Assembly: GCA_011525755.1 (NCBI GenBank)
Contig: WYBS01000005.1
Span: forward strand, 1 to 49,421
DNA length: 49,421 nt
Source: Planctomycetaceae bacterium
GTDB lineage: Bacteria > Planctomycetota > PLA2
Direction of reading: 5' to 3'
The position numbers were made by a program, and so were the translations under genes. Position 1 is the first letter of the stretch; every line of letters starts with the position of its first letter. Positions 22,257-30,453 of the stretch are shown in pieces. The notes beneath the pieces were generated by a model that had not been told where the DNA came from, searched no databases, and was given only the letters and a program-made list of their open reading frames with translations.

Positions 22257-23237
22257 ATGTCCCCCGGAGCCCCCCCCGATCCGCAGGCAAGAGTCCGCGT
22301 CGGGATCAGCAGCTGCCTCCTCGGCGAGAACGTCCGCTTCGACGGCGGCCACAAGCGCGAGCCCTACCTCGTCGAGACGCTCGGCCGCTGGTTCGAGTGG
22401 GTGCCCGTCTGCCCCGAGATGGAGATCGGCCTCGGCGCCCCGCGCGAGAGCCTCCGGCTGATCGGGAAGCCCTCGGACCCGCGGCTCGTCGCGCCCGCGT
22501 CGGGCTCGGACCACACCGACGCGATGAAGGCCTACTCCAGGACGAGGCTCAAGCAGCTCGCCGAGGCGGGGCTCCACGGCTACGTCCTCAAGAAGGACTC
22601 GCCGACCTGCGGCCTCTTCCGCGTCCGCGTCTATCCGGGCGGGAAGGGCACGAGCCCGACGCGCGACGGCGCGGGGATCTTCGCGAAAGCGCTGGTCGAG
22701 GCGCTCCCGGAGCTGCCGGTCGAGGAGGAGGGGCGGCTCAACGACATGCCGCTCCGCGAGAACTTCATCGAGCGGGTCTTCGCCCATCGGCGGTGGACGG
22801 AGTTCCTCGCGAAGCGGCCGCGCCCGAAGGACCTCGTCGCCTTCCACGCCGCCGAGAAGATGACGCTCCTCGCGCACTCGCCGACGGGGCAGCGCGAGCT
22901 CGGGCGCATCGTGGCGAGGGCGGGACGCGCCGACTTCGGCGAGACGCTCCAAAAGTACGGCATCGCATTCCTCGAGGTCCTCCGCCACCGCGCGACGGCG
23001 CGAAAGCACGCGAACGTGCTCCAGCATCTCCTCGGGTTCCTGAAGGAGACGGTCGATTCCGACTCGCGCAGGGAGCTCGCCGAGCGGATCGAGGAGTACC
23101 GGACGGGCCTCGTGCCGCTGGTCGTGCCGCTCACCCTCCTGAACCACCACTTCCGGCGCAATCCGGTCGAGTGGGTGAAGAGCCAGAGCTACCTCCGGCC
23201 CTATCCCGCCGAGCTGATGCTCCGGAACCACGTGTAG
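22257..23237 (+). CDS. DUF523-DUF1722 (YbgA-type) protein
   Basis: 326 residues. The N-terminal half (about 10-160) is DUF523: VGISSCLLGENVRFDGGHK, VPVCPEMEIGLG, LKKDSPTCGLF, with conserved cysteines that suggest a metal or Fe-S site. The C-terminal half (about 170-320) is DUF1722: FIERVFAHRRW, FHAAEKMTLLAHSP, YGIAFLEVLRH, ending in FRRNPVEWVKSQSYLRPYP. The fusion is common; members often lie near DNA photolyase genes, which I do not see here. The biochemical role is not settled. The first codons contain a near copy of the dispersed G-rich word (MSPGAPPDP). Confidence 0.8.
   Translation: MSPGAPPDPQARVRVGISSCLLGENVRFDGGHKREPYLVETLGRWFEWVPVCPEMEIGLGAPRESLRLIGKPSDPRLVAPASGSDHTDAMKAYSRTRLKQLAEAGLHGYVLKKDSPTCGLFRVRVYPGGKGTSPTRDGAGIFAKALVEALPELPVEEEGRLNDMPLRENFIERVFAHRRWTEFLAKRPRPKDLVAFHAAEKMTLLAHSPTGQRELGRIVARAGRADFGETLQKYGIAFLEVLRHRATARKHANVLQHLLGFLKETVDSDSRRELAERIEEYRTGLVPLVVPLTLLNHHFRRNPVEWVKSQSYLRPYPAELMLRNHV
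22261..22274 (-). repeat. Dispersed 15-mer, near copy (14 of 15)
   Basis: The minus strand reads GGGGGCTCCGGGGG then A instead of C. It covers the first codons of the gene at 22257. Confidence 0.5.
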
Positions 23238-23290
23238 GCCGTTTCCGGGCGTCGCGGAAGGGCGCGATGCGCTGTCCAGGTTTGCCGTTC

Positions 23291-23314
23291 TTGTCCAGCA
23301 TTAATCATGGACAA
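23291..23314. promoter_or_regulatory. Operator-like inverted repeat at the fasciclin promoter
   Basis: TTGTCCA and TGGACAA are perfect inverted arms around a 10-base AT-rich spacer (GCATTAATCA). A third TGTCCAG half-site lies 19 bases upstream (23273-23279). The right arm includes TGGACA, usable as -35, with TATGCT (23330-23335) 16 bases after it. A regulator bound here would cover the -35. Confidence 0.55.
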
Positions 23315-23329
23315 TCGTCCTGCCCCTCC

Positions 23330-23335
23330 TATGCT
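23330..23335 (+). promoter_or_regulatory. TATGCT -10 box for the fasciclin gene
   Basis: It lies 16 bases after TGGACA and 43 bases before the ATG at 23379. AAGGAGAAAGGAC provides a strong ribosome site. Confidence 0.5.
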
Positions 23336-23378
23336 CTCCCCTGTGAAAGCAACCTCCAAGGAGAAAGGACATAGACCC

Positions 23379-24278
23379 ATGAACACCATCCGGATTTCCG
23401 CCCTCTGCCTCGCGCTCGCCGGCACGGTGCCGGCCGCGGCCGGGGAGGGCTCGAAGGACATCGTGACGACCGCCGTCGAGGCGGGCGAGTTCAAGACCCT
23501 CGCCACGGCCCTCGCGAAGGCGGGCCTCGTCGATGCCCTGAAAGGGCCCGGGCCCCTTACCGTGTTCGCTCCCACCGACGCGGCGTTCGCGAAGCTGCCG
23601 GCGGGCACGGTCGAGACGCTCCTCAGGCCGGAGAACAAGGCGAAGCTCGTCGCCGTGCTCACGTACCACGTCGTCGCGGGCGACCTCCGCGCGGCGCAGG
23701 TGACGGGGAGGAGCGGGGCCGCGACGCTCAACGGGCAGCGCCTCCGGTTCTCGGCGGAAGCCGGCAAGGTGCACGTCGGAGGTGCGACGGTCGCGAAGGC
23801 GGATCTCGTCTGCTCGAACGGCGTGATCCACGTGATCGATGCGGTCCTTCTGCCCGAGGGGCGCGACGTGACCGCGGTCGCCGAGGCGGCGGGCTCCTTC
23901 AAGACGCTTCTCGCCGCGGTCGGGGCGGCCGGGCTGCTCGAGACCCTGCGCGGTGAGGGCCCGTTCACGATCTTCGCCCCGACCGACGCGGCCTTCGCGA
24001 AGCTCCCGGCAGGGACGGTCGAGGACCTCCTGAAGCCGGAGAACCGCGAGCGGCTCGCCCGGATCCTGCAGTACCACGTCGTTCCCGGCCGGGTCTACAG
24101 CGAGGACGCCCTCGCCGCCGGCAAGGCGACGACGCTCGCCAACCTGCCGCTCCGGATCGAGGTGCGCGACGGCGTCGCACGCGTCGGCGCCGCGGCGATC
24201 ACCGGCGTGGACATCGACGCCTCGAACGGCGTGATCCACGTGATCGATACCGTCCTTCTTCCGGTCGCCCAACAGTAG
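23379..24278 (+). CDS. Secreted protein with two fasciclin (FAS1) domains
   Basis: 299 residues: a signal peptide (1-22, ending AAAGEG) and two FAS1 domains at about 25-160 and 163-297. Each has the FAS1 core: FKTLATALAKAGLVDAL / FKTLLAAVGAAGLLETL, TVFAPTDAAFAKLP / TIFAPTDAAFAKLP, LTYHVVAGD / LQYHVVPGR, and NGVIHVIDAVLLP / NGVIHVIDTVLLP. FAS1 proteins mediate cell-surface adhesion. The start has a strong AAGGAG ribosome site. The gene stands alone between a regulated-looking promoter and a clear terminator, so it is probably expressed conditionally. Confidence 0.88.
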   Translation: MNTIRISALCLALAGTVPAAAGEGSKDIVTTAVEAGEFKTLATALAKAGLVDALKGPGPLTVFAPTDAAFAKLPAGTVETLLRPENKAKLVAVLTYHVVAGDLRAAQVTGRSGAATLNGQRLRFSAEAGKVHVGGATVAKADLVCSNGVIHVIDAVLLPEGRDVTAVAEAAGSFKTLLAAVGAAGLLETLRGEGPFTIFAPTDAAFAKLPAGTVEDLLKPENRERLARILQYHVVPGRVYSEDALAAGKATTLANLPLRIEVRDGVARVGAAAITGVDIDASNGVIHVIDTVLLPVAQQ

Positions 24279-24287
24279 GCCCCCTTC

Positions 24288-24317
24288 GCCCGGCGGCGTC
24301 CCCGGATGCCGCCGGGC
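24288..24317 (+). terminator. Terminator hairpin after the fasciclin gene
   Basis: GCCCGGCGGC and GCCGCCGGGC form a perfect 10-bp stem with a 10-base loop, followed by CCATCTTC. The next gene starts 13 bases later with no visible promoter of its own, so part of the transcription may read through. Confidence 0.55.
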
Positions 24318-24330
24318 CCATCTTCAAACC

Positions 24331-24864
24331 ATGCGGTTCCTCCCGACCTCCCTTCTCGCGCTCCTCGTGGGCTGCTCGTCGCATCCGGCGCGTGACCCCT
24401 CGGGCGAGACCTTCCCCTCCGTCGCCGGCGAGTCGCTCGACAAGAAGCGCGTGGCGCTGCCCGGGGACCTCGCCGGCTCGCCCGCGCTCCTCCTCGTCGC
24501 CTACAAGCAGAAGACGCAGTTCGACGTCGACCGCTGGGTCCTCGGGATCCTCCAGGCCGGGATGGACGTGCGCATCCTCGAAGTCCCGACGATCCGCGGA
24601 TGGGCGCCGCGCCTCTTCGCCGCGGGGATCGACGAGGGCATGCGCGAGGGCATCCCGCCTCCCGAGTGGGGGAGCGTCGTGACCGTCTACGGCGACGCCG
24701 TGAAGATCGCGCGGTTCACCGGCGACGAGGGCCGGAACGCCCGCGTGCTTCTCCTCGACGGCGACGGCCGCGTCGTCTTCTTCCACGACAAGGGCTACTC
24801 GCCCGCGACGCTGCTCCGGCTCAAGGATGCCGCGGCAGCGTGCCGGCGGGCGCACGGGGGATAG
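24331..24864 (+). CDS. Predicted lipoprotein, possibly thioredoxin-like fold
   Basis: 177 residues. The N-terminus MRFLPTSLLALLVGCSS has lipobox LLVGC, with lipidation at Cys 15. The rest resembles redoxin-like proteins (FPSVAGESLDKKRVALPGDL, ALLLVAYKQKTQFDVD, GRVVFFHDKGYSP) but has no CxxC, so it is not a disulfide enzyme. The fold resemblance is weak, and ATP10-like proteins are one possible comparison. It begins a tight run with the three following genes (3-base gap, then overlaps). Function unknown. Confidence 0.55.
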   Translation: MRFLPTSLLALLVGCSSHPARDPSGETFPSVAGESLDKKRVALPGDLAGSPALLLVAYKQKTQFDVDRWVLGILQAGMDVRILEVPTIRGWAPRLFAAGIDEGMREGIPPPEWGSVVTVYGDAVKIARFTGDEGRNARVLLLDGDGRVVFFHDKGYSPATLLRLKDAAAACRRAHGG

Positions 24865-24867
24865 ACC

Positions 24868-26199
24868 ATGCCCGAGTTCACCCGCTTCACCCGCCTGCCC
24901 GTTCCCCCCGCGGACGCCTACCTCTGGCACACGCGCCCCGGCGCCCTCGAGCGGCTGACGCCGCCCTTCGAGGAGATCGAGGTCCTCGGCCGGACCGGCG
25001 GCGTGGAGGAGCCCGGATCCCGGGTGTCCCTCGAGACGAGGATCGGGCCGTTCCGGAAGCGCTGGGTCGCGGAGCACCGCGAGTCCGTCCGGGGGCAGAT
25101 GTTTCGCGACGTGCAGATCGAGGGGCCCTTCGCGCGGTGGGAGCACGTGCACCGCTTCCGCGGGGACGGCGACGGCGCCTCGATCCTCGAGGACAGGATC
25201 ACCTACGAGCTGCCGGGCGGCCGCCTCGGCCGCGCGCTCGGGGAACGCATGGTCCGCCGGAGGCTCGAGCGCGTGTTCGCCTACCGCCATGCCACGACCG
25301 CCGCCGACGTCCTCGCGCACCGCGGCACGGAGCCGCTCCGGGTCGCGGTGACCGGCGCGAAGGGGCTCGTCGGCTCCGCCCTCGTGCCCTTCCTCTCGAC
25401 GGGAGGCCACGAGCCGGTCGCCGTCCCGCGCGACGGCGATGCGTTCGACCTCCGGCGGCTCGAAGGCGCGGACGCGGTCGTCCATCTCGCCGGCGAGAGC
25501 ATCGCCTCCGGCCGCTGGACCCGCGCGCGGAAGGAGCGCATCCGCCGGAGCCGCGTCGAGGGAACGCGGAGGGTCGCCGAGCGCATCGCGGCGATGGAGC
25601 GCCCGCCGCGCGTGCTCGTGTGCGCCTCCGCGATCGGGCTTTACGGCGACCGCGGCGACGAGGAGCTCGACGAGCGGAGCGCGCCCGGCCGCGGGTTCCT
25701 CGCCGACGTGTGCCGCGAGTGGGAGGCGGCGGCCGACCCCGCGCGCGTCCGCGGCACCCGCGTCGTCCACCTTCGCCTCGGCATCGTCCTCTCCCCTCGC
25801 GGCGGCGCGCTCCGGAAGATGCTCGCGCCGTTCCGCATGGGCCTCGGCGGGCGGATCGGCTCCGGACGTCAGCACATGAGCTGGATCTCGATCGACGACG
25901 CGGTCGGCGCGATCCACACGGCGATCCGCGACGGCTCGATGGAGGGGCCGGTCAACGCGGTCTCGCCGCAGCCGGTCACGAACGCGCGCTGGACGGAGGT
26001 CCTCGGGCGCGTGCTGCGCCGCCCGGCGATCCTGCCGATGCCCGCGTTCGCCGCGCGGATCGCGTTCGGCGAGATGGCGGACGCGCTCCTGCTCGCGAGC
26101 GCGCGCGTGCTGCCGCGGGGGCTCGAGAAGGCGGGCTACCGGTTCCGCGACTCCGACCTCGAGGCGTGCTTCCGGCGCCTCCTCGGCGAGACCTCGTGA
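24868..26199 (+). CDS. TIGR01777-type epimerase with N-terminal SRPBCC domain
   Basis: 443 residues. Residues 1-145 are an SRPBCC/polyketide-cyclase-like domain (FTRFTRLPVPPADAYLWH, then LEDRITYELPGG). From about 150 comes an SDR domain with the nucleotide site VAVTGAKGLVGSALVPFL, DAVVHLAGESIASGRWT, and SWISIDDAVGAIHTAI, then the C-terminal DUF1731 segment (YRFRDSDLEACFRRLL). This exact fusion is common in bacteria. The substrate is unknown; the SRPBCC part should bind a hydrophobic ligand. The end overlaps the next gene (GTGA). Confidence 0.85.
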   Translation: MPEFTRFTRLPVPPADAYLWHTRPGALERLTPPFEEIEVLGRTGGVEEPGSRVSLETRIGPFRKRWVAEHRESVRGQMFRDVQIEGPFARWEHVHRFRGDGDGASILEDRITYELPGGRLGRALGERMVRRRLERVFAYRHATTAADVLAHRGTEPLRVAVTGAKGLVGSALVPFLSTGGHEPVAVPRDGDAFDLRRLEGADAVVHLAGESIASGRWTRARKERIRRSRVEGTRRVAERIAAMERPPRVLVCASAIGLYGDRGDEELDERSAPGRGFLADVCREWEAAADPARVRGTRVVHLRLGIVLSPRGGALRKMLAPFRMGLGGRIGSGRQHMSWISIDDAVGAIHTAIRDGSMEGPVNAVSPQPVTNARWTEVLGRVLRRPAILPMPAFAARIAFGEMADALLLASARVLPRGLEKAGYRFRDSDLEACFRRLLGETS

Positions 26200-27464
26200 G
26201 CGGGATGAGGGGGGGCTCCGGGGGCCGGGACATCGACGTGGCCGTCGTCGGCGCGGGCCTTGCCGGGCTCCGCTGCGCGCTCGGCGTCCACCGCGCCGGG
26301 CTCTCGTGCGCCGTGCTCGAGGCCTCGGACGCGGTGGGGGGGCGCGTGCGCACGGACCTCGTCTCGGGCTTCCGGCTCGACCGCGGGTTCCAGGTCTTCC
26401 TCACCGCGTACCCGGAGGCGCGGGCCGTCCTCGACTACGGCGCGCTCAGGCTCCGCCCCTTCGCGCCGGGAGCGCTCGTGAGGCGCAAGGGCTCGTTCGA
26501 GCGCCTCGGCGACCCGTTCCGCCGGCCGCGCGACCTATGGAGCACGCTCCGCGCACGCGTGGCGACGACCGGCGACAAGCTCCGCGTGCTCCGGCTGCGG
26601 CACCGCCTGCGCGGCAGGTCGCCCGGGGAGATCCTCTCCGCGCCGCAGACGACCGCGCTTGCGGCGCTCGAGCGCGAGGGATTCTCGAGGGGCATGATCG
26701 ACGGCTTCTTCCGCCCGCTCTTCGGGGGCGTGTTCCTCGACCGCTCGCTTGGCACGTCGAGCCGCATGCTCGATCTCGTGTTCGCGATGTTCGCGCGGGG
26801 CGACGCGGCACTCCCCGAGGAGGGGATGGGCGCGATCCCGGCGCAGCTCGCGTCGCTCCTGCCGCCCAGGATCGTGCGCCTCGGGGCGCGGGTCACGGAG
26901 GTCGCGCCGGACGGGGTCGCGCTCGCGGACGGGTCGCGCGTGGCCGCGCGCCGGGTCGTCGTGGCGACGGACGCCGCGGCGGCGGCGCGGCTCCTCGGGG
27001 AGCCTCCGCCGCGGCCCGGGCGCGGCGTCTCCTGCATGTACTTCGACGCCCCCGCACCCCCCCTCGACGAGCCGCTCCTCGTGCTCGACGGCGACGGGAC
27101 GGGCCCCGTGAACGAGCTCGCCGTCCCGAGCGTCGTGGCCCCCTCCTGCGCGCCGGAGGGCCGCGCGCTCGTCGTCGCGAGCGTGCCGGGGCCCGCCGGG
27201 CCGGACCTCGAGGCGCGCGTGCGCGACCAGCTCGGCGGCTGGTTCGGCGGCGCCGTGCTCGCCTGGCGCCACCTGCGCACGTACGAGATCCCCGACGCGC
27301 TCCCGGACCAGGCCCCCGCGTCGCTCGAGCCCCCCTCGCGCACGCGCCGGAGGCCCGACGGCATCCACGTCTGCGGCGACTACCTCGAGACCGGCTCCAT
27401 GGAGGGCGCGCTCGCGTCCGGCCGCCGCGCCGCGGAGGCGGTCGCCGCGGAGCTTTCCCCGTGA
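26196..27464 (+). CDS. FAD-dependent amine oxidase/phytoene-desaturase-like oxidoreductase
   Basis: 422 residues from a GTG overlapping the previous stop (an ATG at 26205 is the alternative). The dinucleotide motif VAVVGAGLAGLRCALGVHRAG begins near residue 15, followed by GGRVRTD. FFRPLFGGVFLDRSL lies in the middle, and the C-terminal FAD motif VCGDYLETGSMEGALASGRRAAEA closes it (quoted in part). The N-terminal codons contain one exact copy of the dispersed 15-mer (RGGSGGR), which adds a glycine linker ahead of the fold. The substrate is unknown; proteins next to SRPBCC-epimerase genes may act on isoprenoid-like compounds. Confidence 0.78.
   Translation: MSGMRGGSGGRDIDVAVVGAGLAGLRCALGVHRAGLSCAVLEASDAVGGRVRTDLVSGFRLDRGFQVFLTAYPEARAVLDYGALRLRPFAPGALVRRKGSFERLGDPFRRPRDLWSTLRARVATTGDKLRVLRLRHRLRGRSPGEILSAPQTTALAALEREGFSRGMIDGFFRPLFGGVFLDRSLGTSSRMLDLVFAMFARGDAALPEEGMGAIPAQLASLLPPRIVRLGARVTEVAPDGVALADGSRVAARRVVVATDAAAAARLLGEPPPRPGRGVSCMYFDAPAPPLDEPLLVLDGDGTGPVNELAVPSVVAPSCAPEGRALVVASVPGPAGPDLEARVRDQLGGWFGGAVLAWRHLRTYEIPDALPDQAPASLEPPSRTRRRPDGIHVCGDYLETGSMEGALASGRRAAEAVAAELSP
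26211..26225 (+). repeat. Dispersed 15-mer GGGGGCTCCGGGGGC, exact copy
   Basis: Exact copy, two codons after the ATG alternative start of the FAD oxidoreductase gene. Confidence 0.7.
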
Positions 27465-27868
27465 TCCTTGCGGTCCACGCCGCCGCCACGCTCTTCATGG
27501 CGGGCCTCATCTGGTTCGTGCAGGTCGTCCACTACCCGCTCTTCGCGCGCGTCGGCGAGCGCGCCTTCCCCGGCTACGAGATCGATCACATGCGGCGGAC
27601 GGGCCGGATCGTGACGCCCGTGATGCTCGTCGAGGCGGCGACCGCGCTCGCGCTCCCCTTCGATCCGCGCGTCCCGTCGGCGCTCGCGTGGGGCGGCGCA
27701 GGGCTCCTCGCGGCGATCTGGCTCTCGACGGCGCTCCTGCAGGCGCCGGCCCACGTCGCCCTGCGGCGGGGGTTCGACGCGTCCCTCCACGCGCGGCTCG
27801 TGCGGACGAACCGGATCCGGACCTTCGGCTGGTCGCTGCGCGGGATCCTCGCGCTGGCGATGCTCTGA
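27461..27868 (+). CDS. Small integral membrane protein
   Basis: 135 residues from a GTG overlapping the previous TGA (GTGA). Four hydrophobic segments are visible: VHAAATLFMAGLIWFVQVVH, VTPVMLVEAATALAL, LAWGGAGLLAAIWLSTAL and the C-terminal WSLRGILALAML. Charged and His-containing loops (VVHYPLFARVG) could bind a ligand. I recognise no family. It closes the four-gene run from 24331 and converges with the second nuoB. A membrane partner of the oxidoreductase is possible but inferred. Confidence 0.6.
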   Translation: MILAVHAAATLFMAGLIWFVQVVHYPLFARVGERAFPGYEIDHMRRTGRIVTPVMLVEAATALALPFDPRVPSALAWGGAGLLAAIWLSTALLQAPAHVALRRGFDASLHARLVRTNRIRTFGWSLRGILALAML

Positions 27869-27898
27869 TCGCCGCCCCCGGACCCCCTTTGCGTCGTC

Positions 27899-28441
27899 CT
27901 ACGAGCCGGTGCCGACGACGTCCTTGACCTTGTCGATCACCTGCTGGCCGTGGCGCTCCCTGGTGATCTTCTCCTGGAGGGTCATGAGCCCCTTCAGGAC
28001 GGCCTCGGGCCGCGGGGGGCACCCGGAGATGTAGAGGTCCACGGGAACGATCTCGTCGATGCCCTGGACCACCGGGTAGGAGCGGAACATGCCGCCCGAC
28101 GAGGCGCATGCGCCCATCGAGATCACCCACTTGGGCTCGGCCATCTGGTCGTACACCCGCTTCACCACGTCGGCCATCTTGTAGGTGAGGGTGCCGGCGA
28201 CGACCATCACGTCGGCCTGCCGCGGGCTGAACCGCGCGACCTCGGCGCCGAACCGCGCCATGTCGTAGCGGGAGCAGGCGACCGCCATGAACTCGATCGC
28301 GCAGCAGGAAAGCCCCATCGGCAGCGGCCAGAGGGAGTTCTTCCGGCTCCAGTTGATGAGCGCGTCGAGGCGCGAGACGAAGAAGCCGCCCTCCGTCTGC
28401 TTCTCGGGCACGTGCAGATCGAGCGTCGCCTGCTTGGTCAT
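27899..28441 (-). CDS. nuoB: Second NuoB (NADH-quinone oxidoreductase subunit B), stand-alone
   Basis: 180 residues. The N2 [4Fe-4S] ligands are intact: [10 protein letters not shown] at Cys 46-47, [10 protein letters not shown], and [14 protein letters not shown]. Length and sequence are those of an ordinary NuoB, without the tail seen on the copy in the operon. It is transcribed alone and away from the nuo operon, with a TAGAAT box 8 bases before its ATG. It could replace the operon copy under some condition, or belong to another complex (related small subunits occur in group 4 hydrogenases, but no hydrogenase large subunit is here). Confidence 0.88.
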   Translation of the reverse strand: MTKQATLDLHVPEKQTEGGFFVSRLDALINWSRKNSLWPLPMGLSCCAIEFMAVACSRYDMARFGAEVARFSPRQADVMVVAGTLTYKMADVVKRVYDQMAEPKWVISMGACASSGGMFRSYPVVQGIDEIVPVDLYISGCPPRPEAVLKGLMTLQEKITRERHGQQVIDKVKDVVGTGS

Positions 28442-28449
28442 CGGAGGGC

Positions 28450-28455
28450 ATTCTA
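28450..28455 (-). promoter_or_regulatory. TAGAAT -10 box for the second nuoB
   Basis: TAGAAT on the minus strand is followed by 8 bases and the ATG at 28441, predicting a leader of one or two bases. Confidence 0.5.
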
Positions 28456-28539
28456 TCACTGCCGGCGGGCGCGTCGAATGCCCCAACCGAAGGCGGCGCC
28501 ACGACTTGCACAAATGTAGATAGCGCTAGGGGGGGCTCC

Positions 28540-28545
28540 TATAAT
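28540..28545 (+). promoter_or_regulatory. TATAAT -10 box for the nuo operon
   Basis: A consensus TATAAT 44 bases before nuoA. A G-run with half of the dispersed word (GGGGGGGCTCC, 28529-28539) abuts it, and the palindrome TAGCGCTA (28521-28528) lies upstream. No -35 at normal spacing is clear. Confidence 0.6.
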
Positions 28546-28562
28546 CCGCCGTTCCCTCCGGC

Positions 28563-28584
28563 GGGTCCCTGGGCGGAGGGACCC
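28563..28584 (+). promoter_or_regulatory. Leader hairpin overlapping the nuoA ribosome site
   Basis: GGGTCCC and GGGACCC form a perfect 7-bp stem with an 8-base loop. GGAGGG, the only ribosome-site candidate for nuoA, lies in the loop and right arm, so folding would hide it. A smaller CCGCC/GGCGG pair lies just before. Confidence 0.45.
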
Positions 28585-28589
28585 AAAGC

Positions 28590-29090
28590 ATGTCGATCGT
28601 CGCCGCTTTCCTTCACGAGGGCTGGGGCAACGTCCTCGTCTTCTCGGCCTTCGGCGTCCTCTTCGTCTGGCTGAACCTCTTCGTGATCGGCAAGGTGCTC
28701 CTTCGCCGGCCGCACAAGCCGGAGCAGGGCGAGAAGGGGGCCATCTACGAGTGCGGCGAGCCGGCCATGGGCGACTCCTGGATCCGGTTCGACATCCGCT
28801 TCTACACGCTCACCCTCGTCTTCCTCGTCTTCGACATCGAGGTGGCGCTCCTCTTCCCGTGGGCGGCCGCCTACGACGCCTTCATCGAGGGGGGCTCCGG
28901 GGGCGTGGCCTTCGTCGAGGTCCTCCTCTTCCTGCTCGTGCTGGGCGTCGGCCTCGCCTACGTCTGGGCGCGGGGCGACCTCCAGTGGACGAGCACCCGG
29001 CCGGGCCCCGCGGTCTCCGGGGAAGTCAACGTCGAGCGCGTGCCGGAGATCGCGCACGCCGCGAAGGTGCCCGAGGAGGCCCGCCGATGA
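28590..29090 (+). CDS. nuoA: NADH-quinone oxidoreductase subunit A
   Basis: 166 residues with three transmembrane helices. The conserved loop is present: [20 protein letters not shown] with the quinone-site cysteine, then [21 protein letters not shown]. It is longer than the usual ~120-147 because of a glycine insertion (EGGSGG, an exact copy of the dispersed 15-mer) and a C-terminal tail of about 30 residues. It is the first gene of the nuoABCDHIJKLMN operon; it overlaps nuoB by ATGA. Confidence 0.9.
   Translation: MSIVAAFLHEGWGNVLVFSAFGVLFVWLNLFVIGKVLLRRPHKPEQGEKGAIYECGEPAMGDSWIRFDIRFYTLTLVFLVFDIEVALLFPWAAAYDAFIEGGSGGVAFVEVLLFLLVLGVGLAYVWARGDLQWTSTRPGPAVSGEVNVERVPEIAHAAKVPEEARR
28890..28904 (+). 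repeat. Dispersed 15-mer GGGGGCTCCGGGGGC, exact copy
   Basis: Exact copy within nuoA, coding a glycine-rich loop between two transmembrane helices. Confidence 0.7.
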
Positions 29091-29992
29091 CCGAAGCTAC
29101 CCGCCCCGGCCGGCCGTCGTACATGCCCCCGCCGGAGCGCTTCGACCCCGAGGTCGAGCAGACGATCCTGCTCACGAAGGCGGAGTGGCTCATCGACTGG
29201 AGCCGGAAGTCGGCCCTCTGGCCGCTCGGCTTCGGCCTCGCCTGCTGCGCCATCGAGATGATCTCGACGGCGATGACGAAGTTCGACGTCTCCCGCTTCG
29301 GCGCCGAGGTCTTCCGCGCGACGCCGCGGCAGGCGGACGTGATGATCGTCGCCGGCACGGTGACCCACAAGATGGCCCCGCGGGTGCGCCGCCTCTGGGA
29401 CCAGATGGCGGACCCCAAGTGGGTGATCGCGATGGGCGCCTGCACGGTCGGCGGCGGCCCCTACTTCAAGTACGGCTACCACGTCGTGAAGGGCGTGGAC
29501 AAGGTCGTCCCGGTCGACATCTACCTGCCCGGGTGCCCCCCGCGGCCGGAGGCGCTCCTCGAGGCGATCATGCGCCTCCAGGAGCTCGTGATGGCGCGGA
29601 GCAAGCGCCTGAACAACGAGGACCCGGGCTACACGCCGCCGGAGAAGGGCTCGCGGCAGGCGAAGAAGGACGGGATCTCGCCGGTCGAGCCGTGGGAGAC
29701 CGAGAAGGCCAGGAGTCTCGACGACGTGAAGAGGAAGCAGGAGGAGGACGAGGCCAAGGCGAAGGCCGCGGCCGCCGCGGCGAAGAAGGCCGCCTCCGCC
29801 GAGGCTCCTGCGGCCAAGGCCGCCGCTCCCGCGGCGTCCTCCGAGGGGGTTCCGGGGGCCGCCTCGAGGACGCCCGCCGAGGGTACGCCGAGGCCCGAGC
29901 GTCCCGCCCGTCCCCCGAAGCCCCCCCCGAGTGACGGCGCCGCGAAGCCGCCCGAGGGCGGGGACGCGCCGAAGCCGGAGGAGAAGCCGTGA
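29087..29992 (+). CDS. nuoB: NADH-quinone oxidoreductase subunit B with long C-terminal tail
   Basis: 301 residues, about 120 more than usual. Residues ~25-175 are a full NuoB with N2 ligands in [21 protein letters not shown] and [12 protein letters not shown]. After about residue 185 the tail is low-complexity: a charged helix ([16 protein letters not shown]), then Ala/Lys and Pro-rich sequence to the end. It includes a near copy of the dispersed word (29845-29859). The tail may be a cytoplasmic extension from the complex I arm where NuoE/F/G would normally dock; a docking role for another electron input protein is inference. Start and stop overlap nuoA and nuoC. Confidence 0.88.
   Translation: MTEATRPGRPSYMPPPERFDPEVEQTILLTKAEWLIDWSRKSALWPLGFGLACCAIEMISTAMTKFDVSRFGAEVFRATPRQADVMIVAGTVTHKMAPRVRRLWDQMADPKWVIAMGACTVGGGPYFKYGYHVVKGVDKVVPVDIYLPGCPPRPEALLEAIMRLQELVMARSKRLNNEDPGYTPPEKGSRQAKKDGISPVEPWETEKARSLDDVKRKQEEDEAKAKAAAAAAKKAASAEAPAAKAAAPAASSEGVPGAASRTPAEGTPRPERPARPPKPPPSDGAAKPPEGGDAPKPEEKP
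29845..29859 (+). repeat. Dispersed 15-mer, near copy (14 of 15)
   Basis: GGGGGTTCCGGGGGC, in the low-complexity tail of the operon nuoB. Confidence 0.5.
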
Positions 29993-30453
29993 AGCCCGCC
30001 GAGGCTCTTTCCGCGGCGATGCCCGACGCGGTCGAGGAGGCCGTCGAGGAGGGCACGCACCCCTTCGTGCGCGTGAAGGCCGAGCGGATCGTCGAGGCGG
30101 CCCGCGTGCTGCGCGAGAAGTGCGGCGCCGCGATGCTCCACCAGGTCTCGGGCGTCGATCGCCCGCCGGACAGGATGGAGGTCGTCTACCACTTCACGCG
30201 GATCGCCCCCGATCCGGCGTTCCTCTGTCTCAAGGTCTCCGTGCCGCGTTCGGATCCGGTCGTGCCCTCGCTCGCGAACGAGTGGGCGAGCGCGAACTGG
30301 GCCGAGCGCGAGACGTGGGACCTGATGGGCATCCGGTTCGCGGGCCACCCGCACCACTACAGGATCCTCCTCCCCGAGGACTGGGAGGGGCATCCGCTGC
30401 GCAAGGACTACCAGTATCCCGTCGAGTACCACGGGGTGGATTGCGTCGAATGA
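29989..30453 (+). CDS. nuoC: NADH-quinone oxidoreductase subunit C
   Basis: 154 residues from a GTG overlapping the nuoB stop. The NuoC signature is at the C-terminus: [20 protein letters not shown] (quoted to 20), [22 protein letters not shown]. It is the hydrophilic subunit next to NuoD in the connecting arm. The N-terminal 25 residues are Ala/Glu-rich and variable. It overlaps nuoD by ATGA. Confidence 0.9.
   Translation: MKPAEALSAAMPDAVEEAVEEGTHPFVRVKAERIVEAARVLREKCGAAMLHQVSGVDRPPDRMEVVYHFTRIAPDPAFLCLKVSVPRSDPVVPSLANEWASANWAERETWDLMGIRFAGHPHHYRILLPEDWEGHPLRKDYQYPVEYHGVDCVE

Noticed and set aside
28506-28545. TTGCAC as -35 of the nuo TATAAT box
   Set aside because: The spacing is 28 bases, too long for a sigma-70 promoter.
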